Below, piece by piece: positions 1 to 7,902 of a stretch of 64,000 nucleotides of DNA. Location: positions 62,001 to 126,000 of the forward strand of contig CAWBOI010000002.1 in assembly GCA_963790435.1 (NCBI GenBank), read 5' to 3'. Made by a program: the position numbers and the translations under genes. The DNA comes from Ilyomonas sp963790435 (lineage in GTDB: Bacteria > Bacteroidota > Bacteroidia > Chitinophagales > Chitinophagaceae). How positions within the stretch are numbered: position 1 is the first letter of the stretch; the number at the start of each line of letters is the position of its first letter. The notes beneath the pieces are model-generated. The model searched no databases, was not told the origin of the DNA, and was given only the letters and a program-made list of their open reading frames with translations.

Positions 1-1
1 T

Positions 2-220
2 GATAGTGCGCTGATGCGTAAAGGAAGACTGATAGCAAAATACGAATTTGGAAAGTTGTGTGTTGAAAAAGCAAGACAACTAAGTCAACATCTCGGATTT
101 AATAAATCTATCAACATGCCGATGACAGTAGCAGAAATCAGTAACCAGCACGAGCAAAATTTTGAAACAAAGCAAATACAAATTGTGGGTTTCAGAAGGG
201 AAGAAATTATACAGAATTAA
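2..220 (+). CDS. AAA+ ATPase, C-terminal end (5' part outside window)
   Basis: The frame is open from the first full codon and the ATG at 14 lies inside the gene, so only the last 72 or so residues are visible. They contain SALMRKGRLIAKYEF, which fits the second region of homology of AAA+ ATPases (commonly DPALLRPGR), where the last arginine acts as the finger that reaches the neighbouring subunit's nucleotide. The remainder is a short helical lid-like tail. The family call rests on this one motif, because the Walker boxes lie upstream of the window. It runs in the same direction as rtcB, 160 bases away. The substrate is unknown. Confidence 0.5.
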   Translation, partial: DSALMRKGRLIAKYEFGKLCVEKARQLSQHLGFNKSINMPMTVAEISNQHEQNFETKQIQIVGFRREEIIQN

Positions 221-253
221 TTTCTCATTTCTCTAAAAAACAATAGCTGACCG

Positions 254-311
254 GCTGCGGGCGAGAAGCGGAATTATTTTTATAAAAAGAAATAAAAATA
301 AAGCCCGCAGC
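254..311. repeat. Inverted repeat between AAA+ gene and rtcB
   Basis: GCTGCGGGC at 254-262 is repeated in reverse complement at 303-311, separated by about 40 A/T-rich bases. The stem is only nine base pairs and no clean T-run follows, so it is a weak terminator candidate for the upstream gene. Confidence 0.3.
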
Positions 312-369
312 GAGGCGTAAAAAATTTATTGAAAAAGGATATTGAAAAACCCAACATCATTAAAAACAA

Positions 370-380
370 GCAAAAACAAA
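370..380 (+). repeat. GCAAAAACAAA word, first of 24 copies in the window
   Basis: First copy of an 11-base word that recurs throughout. Forward copies start at 370, 1869, 4348, 10367, 14331, 23620, 27082, 29151, 29855, 35868, 38479, 43393, 59668 and 59756. Reverse copies (TTTGTTTTTGC) start at 7693, 9248, 11952, 12005, 18659, 19233, 29993, 36358, 41026 and 51533. The variant GCAAAACCAAA starts at 2358, 22558, 31375, 40688, 48825 and 61931, with reverse copies at 20208, 31398, 37571. The base before the word is nearly always G or T and A/T-rich sequence precedes it. Copies lie in both strands and in different frames inside genes, so a protein-level cause is unlikely. Confidence 0.85.
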
Positions 381-381
381 C

Positions 382-1845
382 ATGGCAAAATTATCAGTAA
401 CCGGAAAAGAACTAAGAGCCATCGGCTATCCCGAAGGTCCGGTCATCAGCGTAGCAATGAACGTGATGGAGAAGAACTATAAACATCACACGAAGGAAGA
501 AGCATTGACAGTTTTAAAGAATATTTTGGCTCAGCCAACGATGTTTATAGAAGATGAAATATTGAGCAACATAGCAAAGCTGCTATTACCAAAAGAGACT
601 GCAAACAATAGTGAAATTGAACTGCTCAACAATGGTGTTCACTTTAACATCTTTGGCGCCGAATACATTGAAGAAAGTGCATTGGAGCAAATGCACAATG
701 CAGCCAAATTACCGGTAAGTATTGCAGGTGCTTTAATGCCGGATGCACACTCCGGTTACGGCTTGCCAATTGGTGGCGTGCTCGCAACCGAAAACGCTGT
801 AATTCCTTATGGCGTTGGCGTTGACATTGGCTGCCGTATGTGTTTAAGTGTGTTTGACATTCATTCCAAAGAGTTGACGGAGCGTGAGAATTATTTTACA
901 AGAGAACTGAACGAAGCCACTTTGTTTGGTGCCGGTAAAGAGTTTTCAAAAGTATCTTATGATGAAGTGTTAGACAGTCCTGTGTTTAATGAGATACCGT
1001 TTGTAAAAGGCTTGCAGAACAAAGCCGCAAAGCAATTAGGTTCGTCCGGTTCGGGCAACCATTTTGTAGAGTTTGGTTTTGTTGAAATTCCACATAAAGA
1101 TGATATTCTTGGTTTGGAAGCCGGCGTTTATGTAGGCTTGTTGTCGCATTCGGGATCGCGCGGTTTGGGTGCCAATATTGCGAACCATTTTACAAAACTC
1201 GCAAGAGAAAAAAAGAAGCTTCCCAAAGAAGCGCAAAACCTTGCCTGGTTTGGGTTAGATGAACAGGAAGGTATTGAATACTGGATGGCGATGAACCTTG
1301 CAGGTGAGTATGCTTCTGCGTGTCATCATGTGATTCACAATAAGATTGCAAAACAGTTGGGTCGTGAACCATTAACAAGGGTTGAGAACCATCACAACTT
1401 TGCGTGGAAAGAACAGTATGAAGGCAAAGAAGTGATTGTGCATCGCAAAGGTGCAACGCCAGCAGGCAAAGATGTATTGGGCATTATTCCCGGCAGCATG
1501 ACGGCGCCTGGCTTCATCGTGAAAGGCCTGGGAGAAGCGGCTTCTATCTACTCCGCATCGCATGGTGCAGGCAGAAGAATGAGCCGCACGGCAGCCATGA
1601 AAAGCATTACACAAACGGCTTTGAAAGATGAACTACAAAGGCAAGGTGTAAAGCTCATTGGTGGTGGATTGGATGAAGCTCCGTTTGCTTACAAAAACAT
1701 TCACGATGTGATGAACGCACAGAAGAATCTGGTGACAACACTTGGCTTGTTTCATCCAAAAATTGTAAAGATGGATGGTGCGATTCATCAAAACAGAAAC
1801 AAACTTCGTCCCGAAAAAGGAGATACTTATGTGGAAGGAGAATAA
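382..1845 (+). CDS. rtcB: RNA ligase RtcB
   Basis: GTP- and manganese-dependent ligase that joins RNA 2',3'-cyclic phosphate or 3'-phosphate ends to 5'-hydroxyl ends, in the cytoplasm, for tRNA splicing or RNA repair. Visible family marks are VDIGCRM with the metal-binding cysteine at residue 151, SGSGNHFVEFG, SHSGSRGLG, HHNFAW, HRKGATPAGKD and SASHGAGRRMSR, where His394 should carry the guanylate. At 487 residues it is longer than the roughly 400-residue E. coli enzyme and reads IGC where classical RtcB has INC, which suggests an RtcB2-like branch. No RtcA or Archease gene is visible nearby. A copy of the recurring GCAAAAACAAA word sits directly before the start codon. Confidence 0.93.
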   Translation: MAKLSVTGKELRAIGYPEGPVISVAMNVMEKNYKHHTKEEALTVLKNILAQPTMFIEDEILSNIAKLLLPKETANNSEIELLNNGVHFNIFGAEYIEESALEQMHNAAKLPVSIAGALMPDAHSGYGLPIGGVLATENAVIPYGVGVDIGCRMCLSVFDIHSKELTERENYFTRELNEATLFGAGKEFSKVSYDEVLDSPVFNEIPFVKGLQNKAAKQLGSSGSGNHFVEFGFVEIPHKDDILGLEAGVYVGLLSHSGSRGLGANIANHFTKLAREKKKLPKEAQNLAWFGLDEQEGIEYWMAMNLAGEYASACHHVIHNKIAKQLGREPLTRVENHHNFAWKEQYEGKEVIVHRKGATPAGKDVLGIIPGSMTAPGFIVKGLGEAASIYSASHGAGRRMSRTAAMKSITQTALKDELQRQGVKLIGGGLDEAPFAYKNIHDVMNAQKNLVTTLGLFHPKIVKMDGAIHQNRNKLRPEKGDTYVEGE

Positions 1846-1889
1846 AGCAAAAACGGTTTAAAAATAGGGCAAAAACAAACCCTGATATT

Positions 1890-2399
1890 TTATTGAATAG
1901 TCTTACCTGCATTGTGCACTTCTATTTCTTTTACCTGCCGGATCATCCGTGCATGGATCCTTTCATCTGTTGCAATGATTTGAAACGGCTTTGCATTATC
2001 GGGTAATGTTTTGCCATCTTGCCCATCAGCCAGGATGATGGTTTTATTAGAGAATAATGTATCCACTTCGGCAAGTGCAAACACAGTGCTATAGCCATCT
2101 GTAGCTTTGATAAAAAGATAACTGCCTGCCGTTTGTTTTTTGGCTGCATTGCCTAACTGAACACCTGCTTTTTGAAGCAAGGTTGAAAGAAGCACACCGT
2201 TATAATTGTGCATTTTTTCATCATGTCCTTTAATGGTAAGATTGATGTGTGGCATCGCTGTAATATCGGTTGCTGATAAGGTAACGGACTTGTTGTTGGC
2301 AGTAATAATTAAGTTAGTTGCATTCGTTTGAGCGATAGAAAAAACGGGAAAAAAGAGGCAAAACCAAACGATGATATACACGAACAGTTTATTCTTCAT
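1890..2399 (-). CDS. Secreted molybdopterin-binding-fold (SUOX-like) protein
   Basis: A 169-residue protein with a signal peptide (KNK, hydrophobic stretch, then SIAQ at about residue 24). The mature part resembles the small molybdopterin-binding oxidoreductase fold seen alone in many Bacteroidota, with an N-terminal beta segment, YNGVLLSTLLQKAGV, and a TDGYSTVFALAEV...ILADGQDG core. I see no conserved active-site cysteine, so it may bind no cofactor, and its role is unknown. It converges on rtcB with 44 bases between the stop codons, which hold one copy of the recurring 11-mer. The fold call is from general resemblance only. Confidence 0.55.
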   Translation of the reverse strand: MKNKLFVYIIVWFCLFFPVFSIAQTNATNLIITANNKSVTLSATDITAMPHINLTIKGHDEKMHNYNGVLLSTLLQKAGVQLGNAAKKQTAGSYLFIKATDGYSTVFALAEVDTLFSNKTIILADGQDGKTLPDNAKPFQIIATDERIHARMIRQVKEIEVHNAGKTIQ

Positions 2400-2495
2400 A
2401 AACGTTTTTTATTGTTGAAAACAAGTTCTATTGCAATAATAACACAGCTACTTTTAACATTGAATGATTTTTTAAACAAAAACAAACCAACCACT

Positions 2496-3962
2496 TTATT
2501 CTCTTTTTTTATTTGCAACGGCAATAAAATAAACAGGTATGCCTGACAGCACAATCAGCAAGCCCCGCACTGTAAAAAGGGGACGATAAATAATAAGCGA
2601 GATGCAAAAAATACTTGCTACTATCATGTACACCAACGGCACAATTGGATAGCCAAACGCTTTGTAAGGTCGCTCGGAATCAGGGCGCTTTTTGCGCAAA
2701 ACAAAAACACCGCCGATAGTGATAACATAAAACAACATCACCACAAATGAAATGTAATCGAGTAAGTCGCCGTACTTGCCACTTAAGCACAACAATATGG
2801 CTACGACGCATTGAATCCAGATGCCATTGGCGGGCACGGCGGCTTTATTTAATTTACCAATGTCTTTAAAAAACAAACCATCTTTCGCCATCGCATAATA
2901 CACACGTGCGCCCGATAAAATCAAGCCATTGTTGCAACCCAAATTCGATAGCATAATTAAAAATGCAATCACCACAGCCGAGCCACCGCCAAATATTTTG
3001 ATGGCAGCCACAACACCAACGCGGTTCTCGGCAGCGAACGCAATGCTTTGCGTATCGGCAGGCGAATTACCCAACGGCAGCACGGCGAGGTACATCACAT
3101 TGCACAGCACATACAGCGTGGTAACGATGAGTGTACCCAAAAACAAACTCAAGCCCACATTGCGTTTGGGATTTTTTACTTCGCCTGCAATAAAGGTAAT
3201 GTTATACCACGCGTCGCTGGTTAAAATGGCGCCTACCATAGCCGCGGCAATCGCACCAAAAACAGAGAAGCCGGTTACATGAGACCAGAAATTATTTTTA
3301 CCATCGTAATTCGGCAAACTGGCTGAATGGCGCAAAATGGCAAACGGGTGTTGCCAGTTGTTATGCCATATTGTTTTATTAAACGCCAGTAAAAAACCGC
3401 ATACAATCAAACCCAACAACATCAACAGCTTGGTGATGGTAAGCACGTCCTGTACAATCTTGCCGGTTTGTATGCCGCGTGTGTTGATATAGCTTAACAA
3501 AACAATTTGCACAATACCAAAGAGCTGCGCTGCCGAAATATCTAACCATGAAGTATGAAAGATGATATGGCTTTCGCTCAATTGGGGAAAAATGAAAGCA
3601 GCAAACTTGCTGAAAGCCACGCCCACAGCGGCTATCATGCCGGTTTGTATTACAGTAAAGAAACTCCATCCGTATAAAAAACCAATGAGCGGATTGTAAG
3701 CTTCTTTTAAATAAATGTAAGTACCGCCGGCTTTCGGAAACAGGGCACTTAATTCAACAAAACTTAACGCCGCAGCAACCGTCATCAACGCAGTTAACAC
3801 CCACGCAAAAATGAGCCAGCCCGCGCTGCCTACGTCCTGCACCATGTACGAGCTAACGATAAAGATACCAGAGCCAACCATGCTGCCGGCAACAATCATG
3901 GTGGCATCTAACAAACCAAGACGAGGCTTAAAATGTGGTTGTGTTGCTGTTGCTTCATTCAT
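2496..3962 (-). CDS. APC-family amino acid permease
   Basis: A 488-residue inner membrane transporter with about twelve hydrophobic helices. The first carries the APC signature TMIVAGSMVGSGIFIV (residues 21-36), with the broken helix that holds the substrate backbone in this superfamily. Others follow, such as KAGGTYIYLKEAYNPLIGFLYGW around residues 76-98 in two pieces of that stretch. The family takes up or exchanges amino acids with protons or other amino acids; the substrate cannot be read from the sequence. It is divergent from the flavin oxidase gene at 4110, across a gap holding two arrays of seven-base repeats. Confidence 0.88.
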   Translation of the reverse strand: MNEATATQPHFKPRLGLLDATMIVAGSMVGSGIFIVSSYMVQDVGSAGWLIFAWVLTALMTVAAALSFVELSALFPKAGGTYIYLKEAYNPLIGFLYGWSFFTVIQTGMIAAVGVAFSKFAAFIFPQLSESHIIFHTSWLDISAAQLFGIVQIVLLSYINTRGIQTGKIVQDVLTITKLLMLLGLIVCGFLLAFNKTIWHNNWQHPFAILRHSASLPNYDGKNNFWSHVTGFSVFGAIAAAMVGAILTSDAWYNITFIAGEVKNPKRNVGLSLFLGTLIVTTLYVLCNVMYLAVLPLGNSPADTQSIAFAAENRVGVVAAIKIFGGGSAVVIAFLIMLSNLGCNNGLILSGARVYYAMAKDGLFFKDIGKLNKAAVPANGIWIQCVVAILLCLSGKYGDLLDYISFVVMLFYVITIGGVFVLRKKRPDSERPYKAFGYPIVPLVYMIVASIFCISLIIYRPLFTVRGLLIVLSGIPVYFIAVANKKRE

Positions 3963-3985
3963 CGTTTCAAATATATTGCGAAGTA

Positions 3986-4020
3986 AGCTGTGAGCTATCA
4001 GCTATGAGCAGCGAGCCTGG
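3986..4020. repeat. Degenerate heptamer array H1
   Basis: Five seven-base units of the form AGCTNNN (agctgtg, agctatc, agctatg, agcagcg, agcctgg). With H2 at 4062-4103, which reads as the reverse complement pattern, it could fold into a long imperfect hairpin between the divergent permease and oxidase genes. Confidence 0.75.
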
Positions 4021-4061
4021 AATATTTTTCGCCAACCTTATTATTGTATTGGTTTTCTACT

Positions 4062-4103
4062 TGTAGCTTGCAGCTCACAGCTCAAGTCTCATAGCTCGCA
4101 ACT
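4062..4103. repeat. Degenerate heptamer array H2
   Basis: Six seven-base units of the form NNNAGCT (tgtagct, tgcagct, cacagct, caagtct, catagct, cgcaact), ending six bases before the start codon at 4110. Opposite in sense to H1. Confidence 0.75.
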
Positions 4104-4109
4104 TACATT

Positions 4110-5243
4110 ATGAACATCACATTTGAAGTTATCGTTTTAGGTCTGGGAGCCAATGGCAGTTCGGCATTGTATCATCTATCCAAAACGAGTTATAAAGTTG
4201 CCGGTATAGACAGGTTTACACCGCCGCATACGTATGGCTCTTCGCATGGCGAAAGCCGCATCATCAGGCAGGCGTATCATGAACATCCGATGTACGTGCC
4301 GTTAGTAAAAGAAGCGTACAAGCTTTGGTACGAGTTGGAAAAAGAGAGCAAAAACAAACTGTTTTTACAAACCGGCGGCATTATGTTAGGCGATGAAAAT
4401 GCAAGCGTTGTGAAAGGTGCAAAAAGGAGCGCCGAAACACACGGCATTGCGTATGAATATTTGGAAAGCGAAGCCATCCAGCAACGTTATCCGGCTTTTA
4501 AAACATCACACGATACAGTTGGCGTGGTAGAGAAAGAAGCGGGTATTTTGTTTCCTGAAGAATGCATCAAAGCTAACCTGCAATTGTCTGCCAACAACGG
4601 TGCTGTTTTGTTGTTTGATGAAAAGGTAATTTCTATTCAGCCTCATCATAACGGAGTTGAAATAATTACCGATAAAAACAAATACCAAACTCATAAATTA
4701 ATTGTTAGCGCAGGTGCATGGCTGAACCAATTGTTACCCGACTTACACTTACCACTAACCGTTGAAAGACAAGTGTTGTATTGGTTTGCAAATACCGATA
4801 TTTTGTTACAGCCTTATTTGCAGCCAAATGCGTTGCCCATCTACATTTGGGAGTACGAACCTAACAAACTATTCTATGGTTTTCCTGACCTTGGCAACGG
4901 CATCAAAGTGGCACCGCATCACGCCGGAAGAACAATAAATCCTGATTTATTATCACAGGAAGTAAGCGACGAAGAAGTGAAAAATATGAGCGGCATTGTT
5001 ACTGAGTTTGTCAACATAAAACCAAAGTTCAGTCATTCTTCCGTTTGCATGTACACCAACACGCCGGATGAGCATTTTATCATTGATTTTCATCCGCAAT
5101 ATCATAACATTATTATCGGCAGTCCTTGTTCAGGTCATGGCTTTAAATTCTCTTCATTAACCGGCAAAATATTGGCTGATATGGCGTTGGAAAAAGAAGT
5201 GCCATTTGATTTGAAACCGTTTGCAATAACAAGATTCCGGTAA
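4110..5243 (+). CDS. Sarcosine oxidase / N-methyltryptophan oxidase-like flavoenzyme
   Basis: Monomeric sarcosine oxidase family, 377 residues, which is the usual family length. These FAD enzymes oxidise N-methyl amino acids to the free amino acid, formaldehyde and hydrogen peroxide. Visible marks are the dinucleotide fold GLGANGSSALYHL near the N-terminus, GSSHGESRIIRQAY, and CMYTNTPDEHFIIDFHP, whose Cys313 matches the cysteine that holds FAD covalently (Cys315 in Bacillus sarcosine oxidase). The later SGHGFKFSS motif also fits. The substrate, sarcosine or another secondary amine, cannot be told from sequence. A hairpin with a T-run follows directly, so it is probably a single-gene unit. Confidence 0.87.
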   Translation: MNITFEVIVLGLGANGSSALYHLSKTSYKVAGIDRFTPPHTYGSSHGESRIIRQAYHEHPMYVPLVKEAYKLWYELEKESKNKLFLQTGGIMLGDENASVVKGAKRSAETHGIAYEYLESEAIQQRYPAFKTSHDTVGVVEKEAGILFPEECIKANLQLSANNGAVLLFDEKVISIQPHHNGVEIITDKNKYQTHKLIVSAGAWLNQLLPDLHLPLTVERQVLYWFANTDILLQPYLQPNALPIYIWEYEPNKLFYGFPDLGNGIKVAPHHAGRTINPDLLSQEVSDEEVKNMSGIVTEFVNIKPKFSHSSVCMYTNTPDEHFIIDFHPQYHNIIIGSPCSGHGFKFSSLTGKILADMALEKEVPFDLKPFAITRFR

Positions 5244-5250
5244 AAACAAA

Positions 5251-5291
5251 TCAGCCAACCGTTTGCACCGTTGACTGAAAGGTGTTTTTTT
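5251..5291 (+). terminator. Intrinsic terminator after the flavin oxidase
   Basis: An imperfect hairpin (TCAG...CAAC...GTTG...CTGA, 5251-5278) is followed within seven bases by seven T (5285-5291), a few bases downstream of the stop at 5243. Confidence 0.6.
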
Positions 5292-5370
5292 GAGTTTAGA
5301 GTTGAATAAAAATCTGCTTTAGTTTGAATCAATAGCTGTCATGAAATCTTCTATTGTTGTAAGTAAGGAT

Positions 5371-6531
5371 TTACTGTTTAGTATTGTAATTATCGCCACA
5401 TACAATTTCACATTTGAAACCAATCTGCACAATCTGACCCAAGTTGGGAGGACCGATGCCCCAAACAGAAACATATAATTTGCCATCAGGTCCAAAGGTC
5501 ATTGCCGAAGGAAAATTAAGACCGGACGCTATGATTTGTCTATGTCCATTTTCATCTACTCTTACAATATTGCTTAAACCAGGTGTTCCGGAAGATAAAC
5601 CCATATCTTCAATCACATACAACCTGTTATGGTTATCAAAGGCGATTCCCAGTATGGCTGTAAAACCAGAAGCATAAACGCTATAAGTTCCGTCTTCAGA
5701 CAATTTATACACATTGGCAGCACCTGCAACTGATGGAAATGGCGTAAGTGTGCCAAAATAAAAATCGCCGGCATGTTTCACCATAGAAGTGGGCCCTATC
5801 CAATCCGTTGGTCCAGGATGTTTTTTGGAAATATCAACAACACGGCTGATATGACCAGTTGAAGGATCAATTTTATCAACTTCCTGTTGGTTAGGTTGTG
5901 TTATGTACAAGTATCCATTTTTACTTACCATACTGTATGGTGTACCATCGGGTTCAAAGTCAGCAGGGTCAATACTTGCCACAGGATGCGTCATTAAATA
6001 TTCACTGCAGTTGGCAATTATTTTCCAGGTGCCGTCTTTATTTACTTTAATAATTCCGTTAGGCACATCCGGCACTGAATGAGAGGCTCCTGATCCTGCC
6101 GTAACTCCGTAAAGTGTATTACCAATAAATTCAACATCTGCTACACCCTGAATTCCACTACCTGCAGCTGGTTGCGTAGAACTTGAAGGAATATTATCAG
6201 CAACCGTAGTTCTTACTCCATTTTGATCAATTTTTGAAATTCGTGCACCTGTGTTGCTGCCGAAGTAAGGTCCGACAGGTGGCACTACCTGTAAGCATGT
6301 TGTACAAACATTTGTTCCGCCGGTACCGGCTTCAGCAACGTACAGGTTTCCATCAGGTCCGAATTTTAAACCACGCGGATCGTGTAAGCCTGTTGCAAAA
6401 ACAGTTTGTGTGGTGACCGTGCTGTCGTTGGCGCCACCGCAAAGCGGTACAGAATCATGCTTTTCACAAGAAAAAAGAAGCAATACAGGGGCTACAATGA
6501 ATAGCAACCGAAAGAGGAGCTTTGTTTTCAT
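5371..6531 (-). CDS. ScyD/ScyE-family beta-propeller lipoprotein
   Basis: A 386-residue exported protein. The N-terminus is basic and hydrophobic and ends in LLLFSC, a lipobox, so it is probably lipid-anchored. The rest is a set of propeller-type repeats: GLHDPRGLKFGPDGNLYVAE, ISKIDQNGVRTTV, GIAFDNHNRLYVIED, NIVRVDENGHRQII and SAMTFGPDGKLYVSVWG. This is the ScyD/ScyE family pattern, named after cyanobacterial scytonemin cluster proteins; the function in Bacteroidota is not established. Its upstream region shares two elements at identical spacing with the promoter region of the haloperoxidase gene (7903-9297), and the LuxR-type gene at 6804 lies between the two, which suggests common control. 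Confidence 0.8.
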   Translation of the reverse strand: MKTKLLFRLLFIVAPVLLLFSCEKHDSVPLCGGANDSTVTTQTVFATGLHDPRGLKFGPDGNLYVAEAGTGGTNVCTTCLQVVPPVGPYFGSNTGARISKIDQNGVRTTVADNIPSSSTQPAAGSGIQGVADVEFIGNTLYGVTAGSGASHSVPDVPNGIIKVNKDGTWKIIANCSEYLMTHPVASIDPADFEPDGTPYSMVSKNGYLYITQPNQQEVDKIDPSTGHISRVVDISKKHPGPTDWIGPTSMVKHAGDFYFGTLTPFPSVAGAANVYKLSEDGTYSVYASGFTAILGIAFDNHNRLYVIEDMGLSSGTPGLSNIVRVDENGHRQIIASGLNFPSAMTFGPDGKLYVSVWGIGPPNLGQIVQIGFKCEIVCGDNYNTKQ

Positions 6532-6636
6532 AAATGGTATTTTGTTTTTAAAGAAGAAAAAGATAAATGAGGTATGGTTGTTCTCTCATAAATTTTATAG
6601 GGGTAGATGTTTAGAAAGGACACAAATTAGTTTTGC

Positions 6637-6682
6637 GTAAAATTATTGTTAGCTTTATCGTCGAAAAATACCCATTTGTAGG
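6637..6682 (-). promoter_or_regulatory. Shared regulatory box upstream of the ScyD-like gene
   Basis: On the minus strand this reads CCTACAAATGGGTATT (6682-6667), then after 19 bases AATAATTTTAC (6647-6637), which may be the -7 region. The same pair with the same offset of 30 bases occurs upstream of the haloperoxidase gene (9437-9482). Box to start codon is about 135 bases. The natural candidate for binding is the PAS-LuxR regulator encoded next door. Confidence 0.6.
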
Positions 6683-6803
6683 TAGGAAATACTATCATCA
6701 ATTACCTAAGCTGCTAAGAAATATTTACTAAAAAACTTTGTAAACTGAATCGTTTACTCTTGGCTTTTATTGACGACTATCTTTATACACCAAAACATAA
6801 CTT

Positions 6804-7574
6804 ATGAAGCAAGAACTTTTTAAGCAGGAATTCAATAAGGCTTTTTTATGGTTTACCAACGAGTCAATACCTTCTAAAAAATTACATTTAGAACTTGACT
6901 TGTATAAGAAACTTTGGAATTTTTTTTTAGCCGGAGATTCGTATTATTTCGTTTTTAATTACCACACTTTACAATGTGATGTTGTAAGCCATGAAGTAGA
7001 AGCGATTCATGGTTATAAACCATCTGAATTTGATTTGATGTTGATGAGTGAACAAATTCACCCAGACGACTTCCCTTATTTTCTATCTATTGGACGAAGA
7101 ATAGAAGAGTTTCTTTCACAGTTGCCTATAGAAAAAATCATGAAATATAAAGCAAGATATGATGTACGTTACCCCAAAAAAAACGGAGATTATGTAAGAA
7201 TCCTTTTCCAGGGAATTAACATTGAACATGATAAAAAAGGAAGGCTACTAAGGTCTTTTTGTATACACACAGATATAACTTATTTGAAAAAAGAAGGCAA
7301 GCCTACTTTGTCTTTTATTGGAATGGATGGCGAACCTTCTTATATAGATGTTGATGTGCAGAATAACCTCCATAATAGTAAAGATGATTTTACGGCGAGA
7401 GAAAGGGACATACTTAAACTTTTAATTGAAGGTAAATTAAGCAAGCAAATTAGCAGTATTTTAAACATCAGCAAGCAAACAGTTGATACTCATCGTAAAA
7501 ACATGCTGCACAAAAAACATCTTACCAATACGAGTGAACTGGTAGGTAAATCCATTATGTGCGGATGGATATAA
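6804..7574 (+). CDS. PAS-domain LuxR-type transcription regulator
   Basis: A 256-residue cytoplasmic regulator. Residues of about 45-165 look like a PAS sensor domain, including HPDDFPYFLSIGRRIEEF, YDVRYPKKNGDYVRILFQG and RSFCIHTDITYLK. Residues of about 192-256 form a LuxR/GerE helix-turn-helix, FTARERDILKLLIEGKLSKQ followed by ISSILNISKQTVDTHRKNML. PAS domains often sense small molecules, light or redox state; no cofactor residue is obvious. It is transcribed away from the ScyD-like gene and converges on the haloperoxidase gene. Both of those carry a matching upstream box, so I infer it controls both. Confidence 0.85.
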   Translation: MKQELFKQEFNKAFLWFTNESIPSKKLHLELDLYKKLWNFFLAGDSYYFVFNYHTLQCDVVSHEVEAIHGYKPSEFDLMLMSEQIHPDDFPYFLSIGRRIEEFLSQLPIEKIMKYKARYDVRYPKKNGDYVRILFQGINIEHDKKGRLLRSFCIHTDITYLKKEGKPTLSFIGMDGEPSYIDVDVQNNLHNSKDDFTARERDILKLLIEGKLSKQISSILNISKQTVDTHRKNMLHKKHLTNTSELVGKSIMCGWI

Positions 7575-7902
7575 AATTTATAATCAGCCAGACAATTACA
7601 TTGTTAGCCATTCATTCGTTTCGGTAAAATAAGCTCCGTTACAAGAACCTTTTATTTTACTAATTTAATCCGTGCCATGAAAAATGTGAGTCTTTGTTTT
7701 TGCACTAAATTTATTGCAACAGAATGGTATCAAGTGCCTGTTAGCTACAACAATACAGTATGAAAAAGTGACTAAACTATAACGAAACAAAAGCTGTTTT
7801 CTAAGGTTTAGAGTTGAATGAAAGTTATTTTGGCTGATGAAAAAAAACTTTCATTATTGCAAAGGCAATTAATATTTACAATTGCCTTTGCAATTTTTAT
7901 AT
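7575..7902. other. Intergenic region with terminator and shared 3' motif
   Basis: No gene is visible. It holds a reverse copy of the recurring 11-mer (7693-7703), the 13-mer TTTAGAGTTGAAT (7807-7819) that also lies at 5295-5307 downstream of the ScyD-like gene, and the hairpin listed separately. Confidence 0.6.
7856..7899. terminator. Bidirectional terminator
   Basis: A perfect 15-base-pair stem (ATTGCAAAGGCAATT and its reverse complement, 7856-7870 and 7880-7894) with a nine-base loop, followed by TTTTTAT on the plus strand. It sits between the convergent regulator and haloperoxidase genes and can serve both. Confidence 0.75.
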
